Part shown: positions 1 through 9,628 of the stretch, in pieces | Layout: each line of letters starts with the position of its first letter | Position numbering within the stretch: the first letter of the stretch is position 1 | Source of the DNA: Tunicatimonas pelagia | GTDB taxonomy: Bacteria > Bacteroidota > Bacteroidia > Cytophagales > Cyclobacteriaceae | DNA: 64,000 nucleotides | Direction: 5' to 3' | Assembly: GCF_030506325.1 (NCBI RefSeq) | Contig: NZ_CP120683.1 | Location: 1 to 64,000, forward strand | Notes under the pieces: model-generated | Told to the model about the DNA's origin: nothing | Database searches by the model: none | Seen by the model: the letters and a program-made list of their open reading frames with translations, nothing else | Position numbers and translations under genes: made by a program

Positions 1-1437
1 ATGCAAGAAGATCAGGTGACTGTATGGAACAACTGTCTCAAAACTATCCGCGAGCACGTGGGTGAGCAAGCCTTTAATACGTGGTTTGCCCCTATTAAAC
101 CGCTTCGGTTGGCCGATAAGACACTTACCATCCAGGTACCTAGTCAATTCTTTTATGAGTGGTTAGAAGAGCATTTCGTATATGTACTCCGTAAAGCAAT
201 TGATGCTGAGATTGGTTTAGACGGACAGTTAGAATATTCAGTAGTTGTAGATAACGGTGATCAAAAGAATAAGCCGGTTGCTATTAAACTCCCTACTGCT
301 CCCAAAGCAGAAACTAAAAGAAACAATTCGCGCTACCAAACTCCCTCTACTGATTATAAAGGTCCATTCTCATTCCCCGAGATGGAAAACCTAAAAGTAG
401 AAACAAACTTAAATGATAAGTATAGTTTTGATTCATACATTGAAGGAGACTGTAATCGGTTAGCCCGATCGGCTGGCTTTGCGGTAGCCCAAAGTCCGGG
501 AAGCACCTCTTTTAACCCACTTATGATTTACGGGGGTGTTGGTCTGGGAAAGACGCATCTTGTGCAAGCAATTGGCAACGAGATTAAACGCAAGCAAGGT
601 CATCAGTTTGTGGTCTACGTCTCTTCTGAGAAATTTACCAGCCAGTTTATTGAGGCACTAAAAAACAATAACGTTCAGAAGTTCACTAACTTCTACCTTC
701 AGGTTGATGCACTAATTCTGGATGACGTACAGTTTCTGGCCGGCAAGGAGAAAACGCAAGAGATATTCTTTCATATTTTCAATCATCTTCAGCAGTCGGG
801 CAAACAGATTATTATGACCAGCGATTGCCCTCCCCGAGACTTGCACGGTTTAACCGAACGCTTACTCTCGCGCTTTAAGTGGGGACTGACCGCCGATTTG
901 CAAACCCCTGACTTCGAGACTAGAATTGCCATTATTGAACGTAAATTGCAAGCGGAAGGAGTGAGCCTCCCCTACGAAGTGGTAGAGTACCTCGCCTACA
1001 ACGTAGATACCAATATTCGCGAACTAGAAGGAATCTTGATCTCACTGATGGCTCACGCTTCTTTAGATAAGCAAGAAATTTCGTTAGCACTGGCGAAAGA
1101 TATTCTGCGAAACATTATTCAGAACAGCGTTCCGGAAGTAGACATTGACCTGATTATTAAAACTGTATCTCGGCACTACAACGTTACCCTTCCTGACCTA
1201 AAGTCTAAGACCAGAAAAAAGGAGGTGGTAGTTCCTCGTCAGATTGCGATGTACTTCTCCAAGGAATACACCCAGCACTCGCTGAAAGCTATCGGCTATC
1301 ATTTTGGTGGGCGTGATCATGCCACGGTTATTCATGCGTGCCGAGCCGTGCAAGAACATATCAAAAGCAATGCTGATTTCTCGCTGGAGATAAAAAGTCT
1401 TCAGAAGCAGCTACAGGGGAAAAGCCCTCGCCGTTAA
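1..1437 (+). CDS. dnaA: Chromosomal replication initiator protein DnaA
   Basis: DnaA is the AAA+ ATPase that binds DnaA boxes at oriC, melts the origin and helps load the helicase. The 478-residue length is normal for the family. Domain I spans about residues 1-80 and is followed by a variable linker. The ATPase core has Walker A GGVGLGKTH (about 178-186) and Walker B LILDDVQF (about 238-245). The C-terminal DNA-binding domain carries GRDHATVIHACR (about 437-448), the DnaA-box recognition signature. The ATG is the first base of the window, so promoter and upstream origin are not visible. It converges on the next gene with one base between stop codons. Confidence 0.98.
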   Translation: MQEDQVTVWNNCLKTIREHVGEQAFNTWFAPIKPLRLADKTLTIQVPSQFFYEWLEEHFVYVLRKAIDAEIGLDGQLEYSVVVDNGDQKNKPVAIKLPTAPKAETKRNNSRYQTPSTDYKGPFSFPEMENLKVETNLNDKYSFDSYIEGDCNRLARSAGFAVAQSPGSTSFNPLMIYGGVGLGKTHLVQAIGNEIKRKQGHQFVVYVSSEKFTSQFIEALKNNNVQKFTNFYLQVDALILDDVQFLAGKEKTQEIFFHIFNHLQQSGKQIIMTSDCPPRDLHGLTERLLSRFKWGLTADLQTPDFETRIAIIERKLQAEGVSLPYEVVEYLAYNVDTNIRELEGILISLMAHASLDKQEISLALAKDILRNIIQNSVPEVDIDLIIKTVSRHYNVTLPDLKSKTRKKEVVVPRQIAMYFSKEYTQHSLKAIGYHFGGRDHATVIHACRAVQEHIKSNADFSLEIKSLQKQLQGKSPRR

Positions 1438-1438
1438 A

Positions 1439-2692
1439 TTACGCCCGAACTAATTCCAGCATCGTTATCTCCGGGCGAATCCCTAACCTCCCAGGATAAC
1501 CAATATAGCCGAACCCTCGGTTCACGTAAAGATGCTGGTTACCCTCCTGATAAAGACCTGCCCACTGCTTATAGCGATACTGCACAAAGCTCCAGCGTAA
1601 GCTCCCCCACTCTATCCCCACCTGTCCACCGTGGGTATGTCCTGAAAGCGTTAGTTCAATATCTTCGTGTTGAGACCGCACTTGAGCGTCCCAGTGGCTG
1701 GGGTCGTGTGATAATAAAATACGAGTATCAGTATCTTCCGCACCTTGGTACGCTTCGTTAAGGTGCCCGTACTGAGCAAACCCACCCGTGCCCCAATTCT
1801 CTACTCCGATAATTGCCAGACGGTTATTATCAATGGTTAGAATTTCATTTTCATCTAGTAAGAGTTTCCAGTTCATTAACTGATGCGCTTGTTTCAGATT
1901 TTCCAGATTTGCCCGTTTCACCTGGGGAGACGACCAAGAAGTATAGTCACCGTAATCGTGATTTCCTAGAATAGAATAAATACCTAACGGTGCTTTAAGC
2001 TTACTGAAAACCGGAATATAATCTTCTACTTCCGTTGCTTTGTTGTTCACTAAGTCGCCAGTAAAAAAAATCAGATCAGGCTTTTCAGCTAGTAGCATTT
2101 CAATGCCGTGCATCACCGCTTTTTTATTAAAAAAGCTGCCTGAGTGAATATCCGAAAGCTGAGCAATCTGCATACCCACTAAACCTTTGGGTAAGTTAGC
2201 AATGGGCACCTTCACCCGATGAATTCGGTAATCGTGGGCACCTGAGGCAATGCCGTAGCTCAAACCAATAGCCGGAACCACCGTAGCAACTACCGAGGCT
2301 TTCACCAAAAATTCGGAACGGCTAATGCCGGTTGCACTTTCATTGCTAGCCTCGCTTACATTAGGGGAAAACTGAGTGTACGCCCACTGGCCCAGACGAA
2401 CCACATCATCAATCACCAGCACCAGACTTCCGAAAAACTTGGCAGCGTAGTTCACAAATATCCAGGCTAAAAGAAAAGTGCGTTGATTTTCAGTTATTAC
2501 ACCTTTCCCGCCCAAGTTGTAGAAGAGAAACCCACCTAAGGCAGATAAGCTGATGGCCCAGTACACCGCGTAAATTGTGCGCCGGGGGTAGGTTGCCAGA
2601 TCATCTATGAGCACCCGAAATGCCTGAAAAGCATAGTAATCTAGTAAGAGAAAAAGTACAGCGAATATGAGAAATGAAAACATTCGTGGCAT
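1439..2692 (-). CDS. Membrane-anchored metallophosphoesterase (YkuE/YaeI-like)
   Basis: This is a 417-residue calcineurin-like phosphoesterase with about three N-terminal membrane helices (within residues 1-105) and a further hydrophobic stretch near 130-150. The C-terminal two thirds hold the metal-binding motifs in order: SDIHSG, TGDLVNN, GNHDYGD, LLSHDP and SGHTHGGQ. These residues coordinate the dinuclear metal site of the superfamily. The layout is consistent with a membrane-tethered enzyme whose substrate cannot be read from sequence; relatives act on lipid-linked or nucleotide phosphates. A second ATG three codons downstream (2683) is an equally possible start. It lies behind a terminator that separates it from efflux operon 1. 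Confidence 0.85.
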   Translation of the reverse strand: MPRMFSFLIFAVLFLLLDYYAFQAFRVLIDDLATYPRRTIYAVYWAISLSALGGFLFYNLGGKGVITENQRTFLLAWIFVNYAAKFFGSLVLVIDDVVRLGQWAYTQFSPNVSEASNESATGISRSEFLVKASVVATVVPAIGLSYGIASGAHDYRIHRVKVPIANLPKGLVGMQIAQLSDIHSGSFFNKKAVMHGIEMLLAEKPDLIFFTGDLVNNKATEVEDYIPVFSKLKAPLGIYSILGNHDYGDYTSWSSPQVKRANLENLKQAHQLMNWKLLLDENEILTIDNNRLAIIGVENWGTGGFAQYGHLNEAYQGAEDTDTRILLSHDPSHWDAQVRSQHEDIELTLSGHTHGGQVGIEWGSLRWSFVQYRYKQWAGLYQEGNQHLYVNRGFGYIGYPGRLGIRPEITMLELVRA

Positions 2693-2705
2693 GTGGTTAA
2701 ATCAA

Positions 2706-2732
2706 AAAACCCAACGTATACTGTTGGGTTTT
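2706..2732. terminator. Intrinsic terminator behind efflux operon 1
   Basis: A perfect 10-bp stem, AAAACCCAAC with GTTGGGTTTT, encloses a 7-nt loop. It lies 21 bp past the stop of the RND gene and just upstream of the metallophosphoesterase start, so it should end the tetR-tolC-hlyD-acrB transcript. The A/T ends give it terminator character on both strands. Confidence 0.8.
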
Positions 2733-2752
2733 AAGACGATTACTAATACGCT

Positions 2753-5700
2753 TTATTTTGCGACAGCTACCGGTTTTTTACTGGATGTCCGCATTTTGAT
2801 TTTATCAACTAGCAGGTACATGACCGGCACTACCACCAAAGTAAGGAAGGTAGCGAAGATCAAACCGAAAATTACCGTCCAAGCCATCGGCCCCCAAAAG
2901 TCGGCATTAAAGCCTCCGTAGTAAATCTGGGGATCAAAATCAGAGAGCATCGTAGCAAAGTTGATGTTGAGCCCTATTGCCAGAGGAATAAGCCCTAAAA
3001 CCGTGGTAATGGCAGTAAGCAACACCGGGCGCAGACGCGTTTGCCCTCCCTCAATAATACTGGTAACAATTTTTTCGTAGGGAAGTAGTTCGTCTTCTTT
3101 TAAGCTAAGTTCAGCGCGATGCCGCTCCCGAATTAGGTTGGTGTAATCAATAAGCACAATCGCATTGTTTACTACTACTCCCGCTAGGGAAATAATACCA
3201 ATCCCGGTCATGATTATTACAAAGTTCATATTAAATACCACCAGCCCTAAAAATACACCGATAGTACTTAGCAGCACCGACATCATGATAATGAACGGAG
3301 TAGCAATGGAATTGAACTGAGCCACAATAATCAAGAAGATCACCATCACAGCAATGAACAAAGCTTGCAGAAGAAATTGACCAGATTCCTCTTGCTCCTG
3401 TTGCTCTCCGGTAAATTTCACTTCATAGCCTTCGGGAATGTCTAAGTCGTCTACGAGTTCTTTCAGATCGTTTACAATTTCAGTGGCATTGTAGCCTTCC
3501 AGCACATTAGATGATAGTGTAATTACCCGATCCAAGTCTTTCCGCTTTACCGAACCGTAAGTAGAAGAATAGTTTAAGTCTGCTACTGATGAAATCGGAA
3601 TCTGACGCAGGTTTCCAAATTTATCGCGGAAGGTAATCTTCTGATTAATTAATGCGTCAATATCGTAACGATATTCGTCTTTTAATCGGAGCTGAATGGG
3701 GTAATCATCTTCTCCATCCTTAAATTTAGATACCTCAGAGCCAAACAGCGCCGTTCGCATTTCAGTCGCGATAGTGGCGGTAGACAAACCAAAGCGCCGG
3801 GCTTTATCCCGATCGATATTCACGATTACTTCGGGCTTTCCAGTTTCTAGATCCGATTTAAGTTCTTCAATTCCCTGAATACTGGAATTCTCAATTTCAG
3901 CTAGTAAACGCTCAGTGAAAGAGATTAATCCACCGTAGTCTTCTGATGATACTTCAATGCTAATGGGCTTACCAACTGGCGGTCCAGTGGGTGGTGCAGA
4001 CACTGTGACTAATACTCCTGGATAGCCACTCACCGCTTCCCGCACTTCTTCCATTACGTCGGTGGTAGAAATTTCACCGCGCAATTCGTAGTCAATAAAA
4101 GATACATTCACTCGAGCCTTATTCGGAGTTTCGCCCGGACTTGCTCCTTCAGCCGGATCATTCGTGTTTTCACCTACCTGAGAAATTACGGCCTCTACAA
4201 TATGATCGTAGGGCTGTAAGGTCTCAAAAATATTTGCTTCCATTCGTTTGGCAATGGTATTGGTCGCTTCAATATCAGTACCCACTGGAAGTTCTACAAA
4301 CACATTGAAGTAATCAGGGTCACTGCTTGGGAAGAACTCCACTTTCGGCTGCTTGACCCCTACCAACATAATGGAAAAGATAAGCAGACCTACGGTGCCA
4401 AAGAAAACAAAGTAAGGCGTTTTGCCATTTAGCGCCCAGCGTACCGTGCGGGTGTAAGTTCGCTCCAGACTAACTAGAAACGAATCTTGAAACCACTGGA
4501 TAGCCGGAGTAAGTACATAAAGGTTAAATGGGATAAGCAGTGCTCCAATAGTTAGCAGATTAGCAATAGTAAAGCTTCGGAAAATGTAGAATAGAATGGC
4601 GACCAAGATCATACTGCCGGCAATTATCACTAACCGTCGTTTCTTCTGAGCAGTTGTAGTACTTTCCACTTTCATAAACATAGAAGTGAGCACCGGATTT
4701 ATGACTAGCGCGACAAACAACGATGATGATAGGACGATAATTAGCGTGATAGGCAAGTACCGCATAAACTCGCCGATGAGTCCTGACCAAAATGCTAGCG
4801 GAAGAAAAGCGGCCAAGGTAGTTGCCGTAGAGGTAATGATCGGCCAAGCCACCTCACCTACTCCTTCTTTAGCGGCCTGCACCGAAGAATATCCTTCTTG
4901 CATTAATCGGTAGATATTCTCCACTACCACAATTCCATTATCTACGAGCATTCCTAATGCTAATATCAGGGCAAACAGCACCATGAGATTAATTGAAATA
5001 CCAAAGAAGCTAAGTAACATGAACGATAAGAACATGGAAAGAGGAATGGCAATTCCTACGAACAAGGCATTCCTTAGATTGAGAAAAAACATCAGCACCA
5101 GAATTACTAATATCACTCCCATGATAATACTATTCTCCAGATTGCTCAACTGAAGCCGGGTATATTTGGATTGATCGTTGGTAATAATGATTTGCAGATC
5201 GGCTGGAAACCGATTTGCCTGAGCATCTTCTAAAATCACCTTGATTTGATCTGAAGCGGATAGCACGTTTTCACCTTTTCGTTTTACTACCGAGAGCGTG
5301 ACCACCGGATCGCCATAGTTACGCGAGTAGCTGGAAGCCTCTTCGTACGTATCGCTCACTTCGGCCACGTCGCGGAGATATACTATTCTATTCTCTTCAT
5401 TTTTTATGATGACATCTTCGAGCTGATCTACCTCCGTAAACTCTCCGATTACCCGCAGCGAACGGCGAAAATCATCGGCTTTAATATTTCCACCGGATAT
5501 TGTCACGTTCTCCGCAGCTACTGCGTTCTCGATGTCGGAAAAGGTGACTTCCCGCGCATCCATCTTGTAGAGATCCGCATCAATTCGAATTTCCCGCTCT
5601 AGCGTACCACTAATACTGGCCTCCTGCACCTCCGACAGAGCTTCAATTTCATCTTGAAGATATTCGGCGTAATTCTTCAGTTCATCGATGCTATAGTCAC

Positions 5701-6175
5701 CCGAGATGTTGATGAACATAAACGGTAAATCTTGCAGGTTAACCTCAAATACGTTGGGGTCTTGATCTAAATCAGTAGGAAGTTCGCTCTGCGCTTGGTC
5801 TACTGCATCTTTCACATCCTGTAGGGCCTTCGATATATCAACATCAGGATTAAACTCAACGATAACAGTAGAAAAGTCCTGAATAGAAGTTGAGTTAATC
5901 TGATCTACTCCGGTTACTCCTTTAATTTCTTTTTCAATGGGACGGGTAATCAGATTCTCAATATCTACCGGAGAGTTGCCCGGATAAGGTGTGCCTACGT
6001 AAATGGTGGGAATCACCACCTCCGGGAAGTTCTCCTTCGGCATAGAGAAGTACGAAGTAACTCCCAGCACAACAATAATGAAAGTAAGAATCAGGACGCT
6101 GGTACGATTATTAACGGCGCCGGAACTTATGCCAAAGTTGCGAACAACGCGCTTAGAATTTTCTTGACTTGTCAT
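2753..6175 (-). CDS. RND efflux transporter permease (AcrB/HAE family), pump 1
   Basis: This 1,140-residue inner-membrane proton/drug antiporter is the pump subunit of a tripartite efflux system. It has the standard duplicated plan: TM1 near residues 25-45, a large periplasmic porter domain, a TM2-TM6 block with LGMLVDNGIVVVEN, a second periplasmic half, and a final TM block. At the TM4 proton-relay site it carries Asp-Asn rather than the Asp-Asp of AcrB. The length is somewhat above the usual 1,020-1,060, partly through a longer central cytoplasmic/TM segment (about 505-570). It starts 6 bp after the hlyD-like gene stops, so it is the last gene of the operon. The substrate is unknown. Confidence 0.95.
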   Translation of the reverse strand: MTSQENSKRVVRNFGISSGAVNNRTSVLILTFIIVVLGVTSYFSMPKENFPEVVIPTIYVGTPYPGNSPVDIENLITRPIEKEIKGVTGVDQINSTSIQDFSTVIVEFNPDVDISKALQDVKDAVDQAQSELPTDLDQDPNVFEVNLQDLPFMFINISGDYSIDELKNYAEYLQDEIEALSEVQEASISGTLEREIRIDADLYKMDAREVTFSDIENAVAAENVTISGGNIKADDFRRSLRVIGEFTEVDQLEDVIIKNEENRIVYLRDVAEVSDTYEEASSYSRNYGDPVVTLSVVKRKGENVLSASDQIKVILEDAQANRFPADLQIIITNDQSKYTRLQLSNLENSIIMGVILVILVLMFFLNLRNALFVGIAIPLSMFLSFMLLSFFGISINLMVLFALILALGMLVDNGIVVVENIYRLMQEGYSSVQAAKEGVGEVAWPIITSTATTLAAFLPLAFWSGLIGEFMRYLPITLIIVLSSSLFVALVINPVLTSMFMKVESTTTAQKKRRLVIIAGSMILVAILFYIFRSFTIANLLTIGALLIPFNLYVLTPAIQWFQDSFLVSLERTYTRTVRWALNGKTPYFVFFGTVGLLIFSIMLVGVKQPKVEFFPSSDPDYFNVFVELPVGTDIEATNTIAKRMEANIFETLQPYDHIVEAVISQVGENTNDPAEGASPGETPNKARVNVSFIDYELRGEISTTDVMEEVREAVSGYPGVLVTVSAPPTGPPVGKPISIEVSSEDYGGLISFTERLLAEIENSSIQGIEELKSDLETGKPEVIVNIDRDKARRFGLSTATIATEMRTALFGSEVSKFKDGEDDYPIQLRLKDEYRYDIDALINQKITFRDKFGNLRQIPISSVADLNYSSTYGSVKRKDLDRVITLSSNVLEGYNATEIVNDLKELVDDLDIPEGYEVKFTGEQQEQEESGQFLLQALFIAVMVIFLIIVAQFNSIATPFIIMMSVLLSTIGVFLGLVVFNMNFVIIMTGIGIISLAGVVVNNAIVLIDYTNLIRERHRAELSLKEDELLPYEKIVTSIIEGGQTRLRPVLLTAITTVLGLIPLAIGLNINFATMLSDFDPQIYYGGFNADFWGPMAWTVIFGLIFATFLTLVVVPVMYLLVDKIKMRTSSKKPVAVAK

Positions 6176-6181
6176 GTGGTA

Positions 6182-7357
6182 TTATTTGTTAAGCGAGAGA
6201 TTTGACGCCTCTTCGGTCGCTATACTGATTCGTACTCCCTCCGCCACCTCACGAAACCCTTTGTCAATTAGCGTTTCATTACCTTGCAGGCCTTCGGAGA
6301 TTACCGTTTCATTGTTATAGGTTTGTCCCCGATCAATATGTTGCTTACCGGCTACTTTTCCCTCGCCTTCTTCAGCGTTTTTCGCCACAAACAGAAAGTC
6401 ACCTTTGGCATCTTCCAAAATAAGTTTGGTGGGCACCACTATAGCATCTGGCTTTTGGTAATCCATAATCCGCAGTACCGATAGCAAATTAGGACGTAGC
6501 AAATCCATATCGTTAGGCAGTTTCACTTCAATTTTAAACGTTCGATTATTTTGATTAATCACCTTACCTACTGAGCTAATGGTACTTTGAAGGGATTTGT
6601 CTAAGGACGGAAAATCAACATCCACACTATCTCCGCGCTGAAATTCACCCAGAAATGCCTCCGAAATATCGGCTTCAATAAACATATCGGTCAGGCTTAC
6701 CAACCGCAAAACCGGCACTCCGGGTTGAGCAATCTCTCCTTCTCTAACGTATATTTCGTCGACAGTACCCGAAAAAGGAGCACGAATAATGTAGTTGTTC
6801 AACTGTGCTTGAAGAGAGGCAACGCGACGCTCCAACGATTTCACTCCATTTTCAGCCTCCAGGTACTGAAGCTCCGTACCAATATTTTGATCCCACAAGT
6901 TCTTTTGCCGATCATACCGGGTTTTGGCTAGCTCCAGTGATGTTTGTAATTCCTGAATATTCCGGCGGATGGTCTCGCCATTCTGACTCACCAACACCTG
7001 TCCCTGCCGAACGGATTCGCCTTCGGATACCGATAACGTGGTGACCATAGCGGGTGCTTCGGCACTGATAGTAATATTTTTTCGGGAAGTCACCGAGCCT
7101 CGCACTTCAATATAGTGCTCAAATGTTTTTTTAACCACTGGGAGGGTAGTAACCAAGGTGGTTTTTTGCGTTTGTTGCGCGAATGAAGGATCAGCTTCCG
7201 CGATCTCATTCTCCAATGTAGCGATCTGATCTTCCAGCGATTTTAACTCCTGCTGGTACGTTTTCAATTGCTGCTTTTTTTCGGCAAGCTCACTGTTGTC
7301 GCTTCCACAAGCCAGGAGTAGGCTTATCGCAATCAAGCTTACTAGTACTGTTTTCAT
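6182..7357 (-). CDS. RND periplasmic adaptor lipoprotein (HlyD/AcrA family), pump 1
   Basis: This is the membrane-fusion subunit linking the RND pump to its outer-membrane channel. It has 391 residues with a lipoprotein signal (LLLAC, lipidated Cys17). A short extra coiled coil rich in Glu, Gln and Lys (about 22-55) follows directly. The core is a barrel-sandwich/lipoyl domain (from about 95), an alpha-hairpin (about 130-190), the second lipoyl half with NYIIRAPFSGTVDEIYVREG, and beta-barrel and membrane-proximal domains. The N-terminal coiled coil ahead of the first lipoyl half is less common and might contact the lipid surface. The gene sits 22 bp after tolC and 6 bp before the permease. 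Confidence 0.93.
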   Translation of the reverse strand: MKTVLVSLIAISLLLACGSDNSELAEKKQQLKTYQQELKSLEDQIATLENEIAEADPSFAQQTQKTTLVTTLPVVKKTFEHYIEVRGSVTSRKNITISAEAPAMVTTLSVSEGESVRQGQVLVSQNGETIRRNIQELQTSLELAKTRYDRQKNLWDQNIGTELQYLEAENGVKSLERRVASLQAQLNNYIIRAPFSGTVDEIYVREGEIAQPGVPVLRLVSLTDMFIEADISEAFLGEFQRGDSVDVDFPSLDKSLQSTISSVGKVINQNNRTFKIEVKLPNDMDLLRPNLLSVLRIMDYQKPDAIVVPTKLILEDAKGDFLFVAKNAEEGEGKVAGKQHIDRGQTYNNETVISEGLQGNETLIDKGFREVAEGVRISIATEEASNLSLNK

Positions 7358-7379
7358 AAGTATATTATAAGGGCGGTAA

Positions 7380-8795
7380 TTATGGTTGAACTAAAATTCC
7401 TAAGGCTTTCTGTAAGTCTACTTTAGCAATTAACGCATCGTAGAGAGCGGTAAAGTAGTTGGTTTCCGATGCTTGAAGCGCATTATCAGCCTCAATTACT
7501 TCGAGGTTAGAACCTACGCCTTCTTGATATTTGATGTTAGTAATTCGGAAAACTTCTTGAGCCAGAGCCAGATTTTCTTGTTGCACCTGCAGTGCCTCTA
7601 CTCCATTCTGCAAAGCTACCCGAGCTTGAGCAATTTCCAGGTCAATTTGGTTGCGTAAAAAGCGTGATCGTAGCTCAACCTGTTGAGCCTGCACCTTATT
7701 TTTCTGAATTGTATGGTGCTTTCGTCGTCCAGCAAATATGGGAATATCCATCGTAATTCCCCAAAAACCGTACTCAAACCATAGCTCCTCAAAGTTGGTG
7801 ATTTCACTGAAGTCATTTACTCCGGTATTGTAGCCAAAAGCAGCGTTTGCCGTGAGTTTAGGCAGGTACTGAAATCGATTGTTTTTCATGTCTAGTTGCA
7901 CGAGTTCCTGATTAATTAGCACCTGAGCGTACTCAGGACGCCGCTCATACTTGAACTCTGACTCAGCCGCTATTTCAGGGTCAAAATCAATATCAGCAAT
8001 ATCATCTGCAAGCGTTATTGGCTGCTCAACGGGTACGCCCATCTGAAATTTTAGCAGATAGTAGCTCAATTCTGTTAAGCGATCAATATTGCTTCTTTCA
8101 GTTTTAGCGTTGTTAAACTGAACCGAAAGCCGGTCCACATCTATCTTTTCTACAAACCCATTCTCAAACATCAATTTTGTCTCCCGAAGTAGTGTATCTA
8201 ATCGATTATAGTTACTGGCTATCAGCTCCTGCCGCTCACGGTTGACTAAAACCGAGTAATAGGCTTTAGTAACTTGTTCAGCTACCTGCGATTTGTTCTC
8301 CTCAAAACTCTTCTGAGCCAACTCTGTGTAAGTGCGAGCGGCCTGCAAGCCTACGAAATAGGAACCATCAAACAGCATTTGGGAAAGTGTAACTCCTGCC
8401 GTACTGGAATGCTCTACTCCGAACGCAGCCGGAACAATACCTGGTTCAGGAATCTGGCTTCCGTCCGGAAGCAATTGCTCTTGTAACAAAACCTGATAAA
8501 CTGTAGGTGAAATGAAGTCCGGAAAAAACTGTCGCTGTATTGCAAAGTTATTATTATAGTTAATAGAACCATTGAGCTGAGGTAATCCCTGAGCCTTTGT
8601 AATACCCACATCGGCTTGAGAAATTTTGTTTTCCAGATCAGCAATTTTAATAGTTTCGCTGTTCTGAAATGCATAGCTCAGACAATCGTCTAATGTTAAC
8701 GATTGAGTAATATCAACTTCGTTGGTTTGGGAGTACCCGTTGTAACTGGTAACCAGCCACAATAAGACCCCAAGAATACTAATTTTTGGTAGCAT
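7380..8795 (-). CDS. TolC-family outer-membrane efflux channel, pump 1
   Basis: This is the outer-membrane channel of the tripartite pump. About 471 residues carry a signal peptide (MLPKISILGVLLWLVTSYNG..SQ) and two OEP repeats of long coiled-coil helices with the TolC pattern of alternating Gln/Ala/Leu heptads (for example the segment ending NLEVIEADNALQASETNY). I start it at the ATG at 8795 rather than a TTG at 8834: the ATG places the hydrophobic signal correctly and reduces the overlap with tetR to 17 bp. That overlap suggests translational coupling to the repressor gene. Confidence 0.92.
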   Translation of the reverse strand: MLPKISILGVLLWLVTSYNGYSQTNEVDITQSLTLDDCLSYAFQNSETIKIADLENKISQADVGITKAQGLPQLNGSINYNNNFAIQRQFFPDFISPTVYQVLLQEQLLPDGSQIPEPGIVPAAFGVEHSSTAGVTLSQMLFDGSYFVGLQAARTYTELAQKSFEENKSQVAEQVTKAYYSVLVNRERQELIASNYNRLDTLLRETKLMFENGFVEKIDVDRLSVQFNNAKTERSNIDRLTELSYYLLKFQMGVPVEQPITLADDIADIDFDPEIAAESEFKYERRPEYAQVLINQELVQLDMKNNRFQYLPKLTANAAFGYNTGVNDFSEITNFEELWFEYGFWGITMDIPIFAGRRKHHTIQKNKVQAQQVELRSRFLRNQIDLEIAQARVALQNGVEALQVQQENLALAQEVFRITNIKYQEGVGSNLEVIEADNALQASETNYFTALYDALIAKVDLQKALGILVQP

Positions 8796-9405
8796 GAGTG
8801 GTGAGAGTTTTAGCGTATTTTTCAAAAAGTTCAACTCCTTCGGTGGTCAGTAAGCCATAGCAGAAGTTGTAAAAGATTTGGAGGTGGACTTCAGTCCAAT
8901 CAAATTCATGTTTAGGAAATATTTCATTATTAAAGGCGAGATTTACCTGCTCAATACGTAGTTTCGCTAGTATTTCGGGTTTTATATCGGCACGGAAATG
9001 CCCCTCTTCCATACCTTTACGAATAGAGCTTTCTATAGTCTGTAAAAACACCGAACCTTTGAAGTCTTGGTAAATTTTCCAGGCCCCACGGTGGTATTTT
9101 TGAATATCGAATAAAATAGATGGATTGACTTCTACAATATGTTGCCGGATGTACCTGGTGAATAAGTACAATTCATGAATGGCGTTCTCTGATCGCTCTT
9201 GAACCTCCGCCAGTAACTTCTTTTCTCGTTCCAATATCCGAAGCGTAGCCAATTCAACTACTTCATCCTTATCCGCAAAGTACTGATAAATTGTTTTCTT
9301 AGAAATGCCTAGCTGTTTGGCGATATCATCCATGGTGACACTACGAACGCCGTACTTTAAAAAAAGCTGCTCAGCGGCGTTCGCTATCTGTTCTTTACTT
9401 TCCAA
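8779..9405 (-). CDS. TetR/AcrR-family repressor of efflux operon 1, TTG start
   Basis: This 208-residue TetR-type regulator has an N-terminal helix-turn-helix (SVTMDDIAKQLGISKKTIYQ, about 23-42) followed by YFADKDEVV and an all-helical ligand-binding domain. It is the first gene of its own efflux operon and overlaps tolC, so it probably represses pump expression together with its own. The reading frame has no usable ATG: the codons upstream run into a stop, and the first internal Met lies inside the HTH. The start must therefore be TTG at 9405, which would keep repressor levels low. A dyad 19 bp upstream is a candidate operator. Confidence 0.9.
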   Translation of the reverse strand: MESKEQIANAAEQLFLKYGVRSVTMDDIAKQLGISKKTIYQYFADKDEVVELATLRILEREKKLLAEVQERSENAIHELYLFTRYIRQHIVEVNPSILFDIQKYHRGAWKIYQDFKGSVFLQTIESSIRKGMEEGHFRADIKPEILAKLRIEQVNLAFNNEIFPKHEFDWTEVHLQIFYNFCYGLLTTEGVELFEKYAKTLTTHATKN

Positions 9406-9424
9406 TACTTTTACTTATGAACGA

Positions 9425-9454
9425 AGGAAACTTTTAAAATTTCGTCAGTTTCCT
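9425..9454. promoter_or_regulatory. Inverted repeat upstream of tetR1, candidate operator
   Basis: AGGAAACT and its exact reverse complement AGTTTCCT are separated by 14 bp, and the dyad lies 19 bp upstream of the tetR1 start codon. Position and symmetry suit a TetR-family operator controlling the whole efflux operon. This is inference; no second copy was noticed elsewhere in the window. Confidence 0.45.
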
Positions 9455-9487
9455 ATTGCCAACGACGGAGAGTAGATTAGGTTGGGC

Positions 9488-9511
9488 TTTTTGAGAAAAT
9501 TTTCTCAAAAA
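9488..9511. promoter_or_regulatory. 24-bp perfect palindrome between tetR1 and the OMP gene
   Basis: This AT-rich perfect palindrome has half-site TTTTTGAGAAAA and no spacer. It lies 82 bp upstream of tetR1 and 117 bp beyond the OMP gene stop. It could be a regulator-binding site or, with its T/A runs, a bidirectional terminator. The rest of 9406-9628 shows no gene. Confidence 0.45.
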
Positions 9512-9628
9512 TTTTGGGTGCTTGGGGCTAAGCAGCGGATAGAAACAGTTGAAAACCTCAACCGAGCAACCCAAGCAGGAAATATCGGCCTCAGTTTCTG
9601 ATTTCTACCCTAAAGTAGAGGATATAAT

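Noticed and set aside
1-2760. Replication origin next to dnaA
   Set aside because: I found no cluster of TTATNCACA-type DnaA boxes downstream of dnaA. The origin may lie upstream, outside the window.
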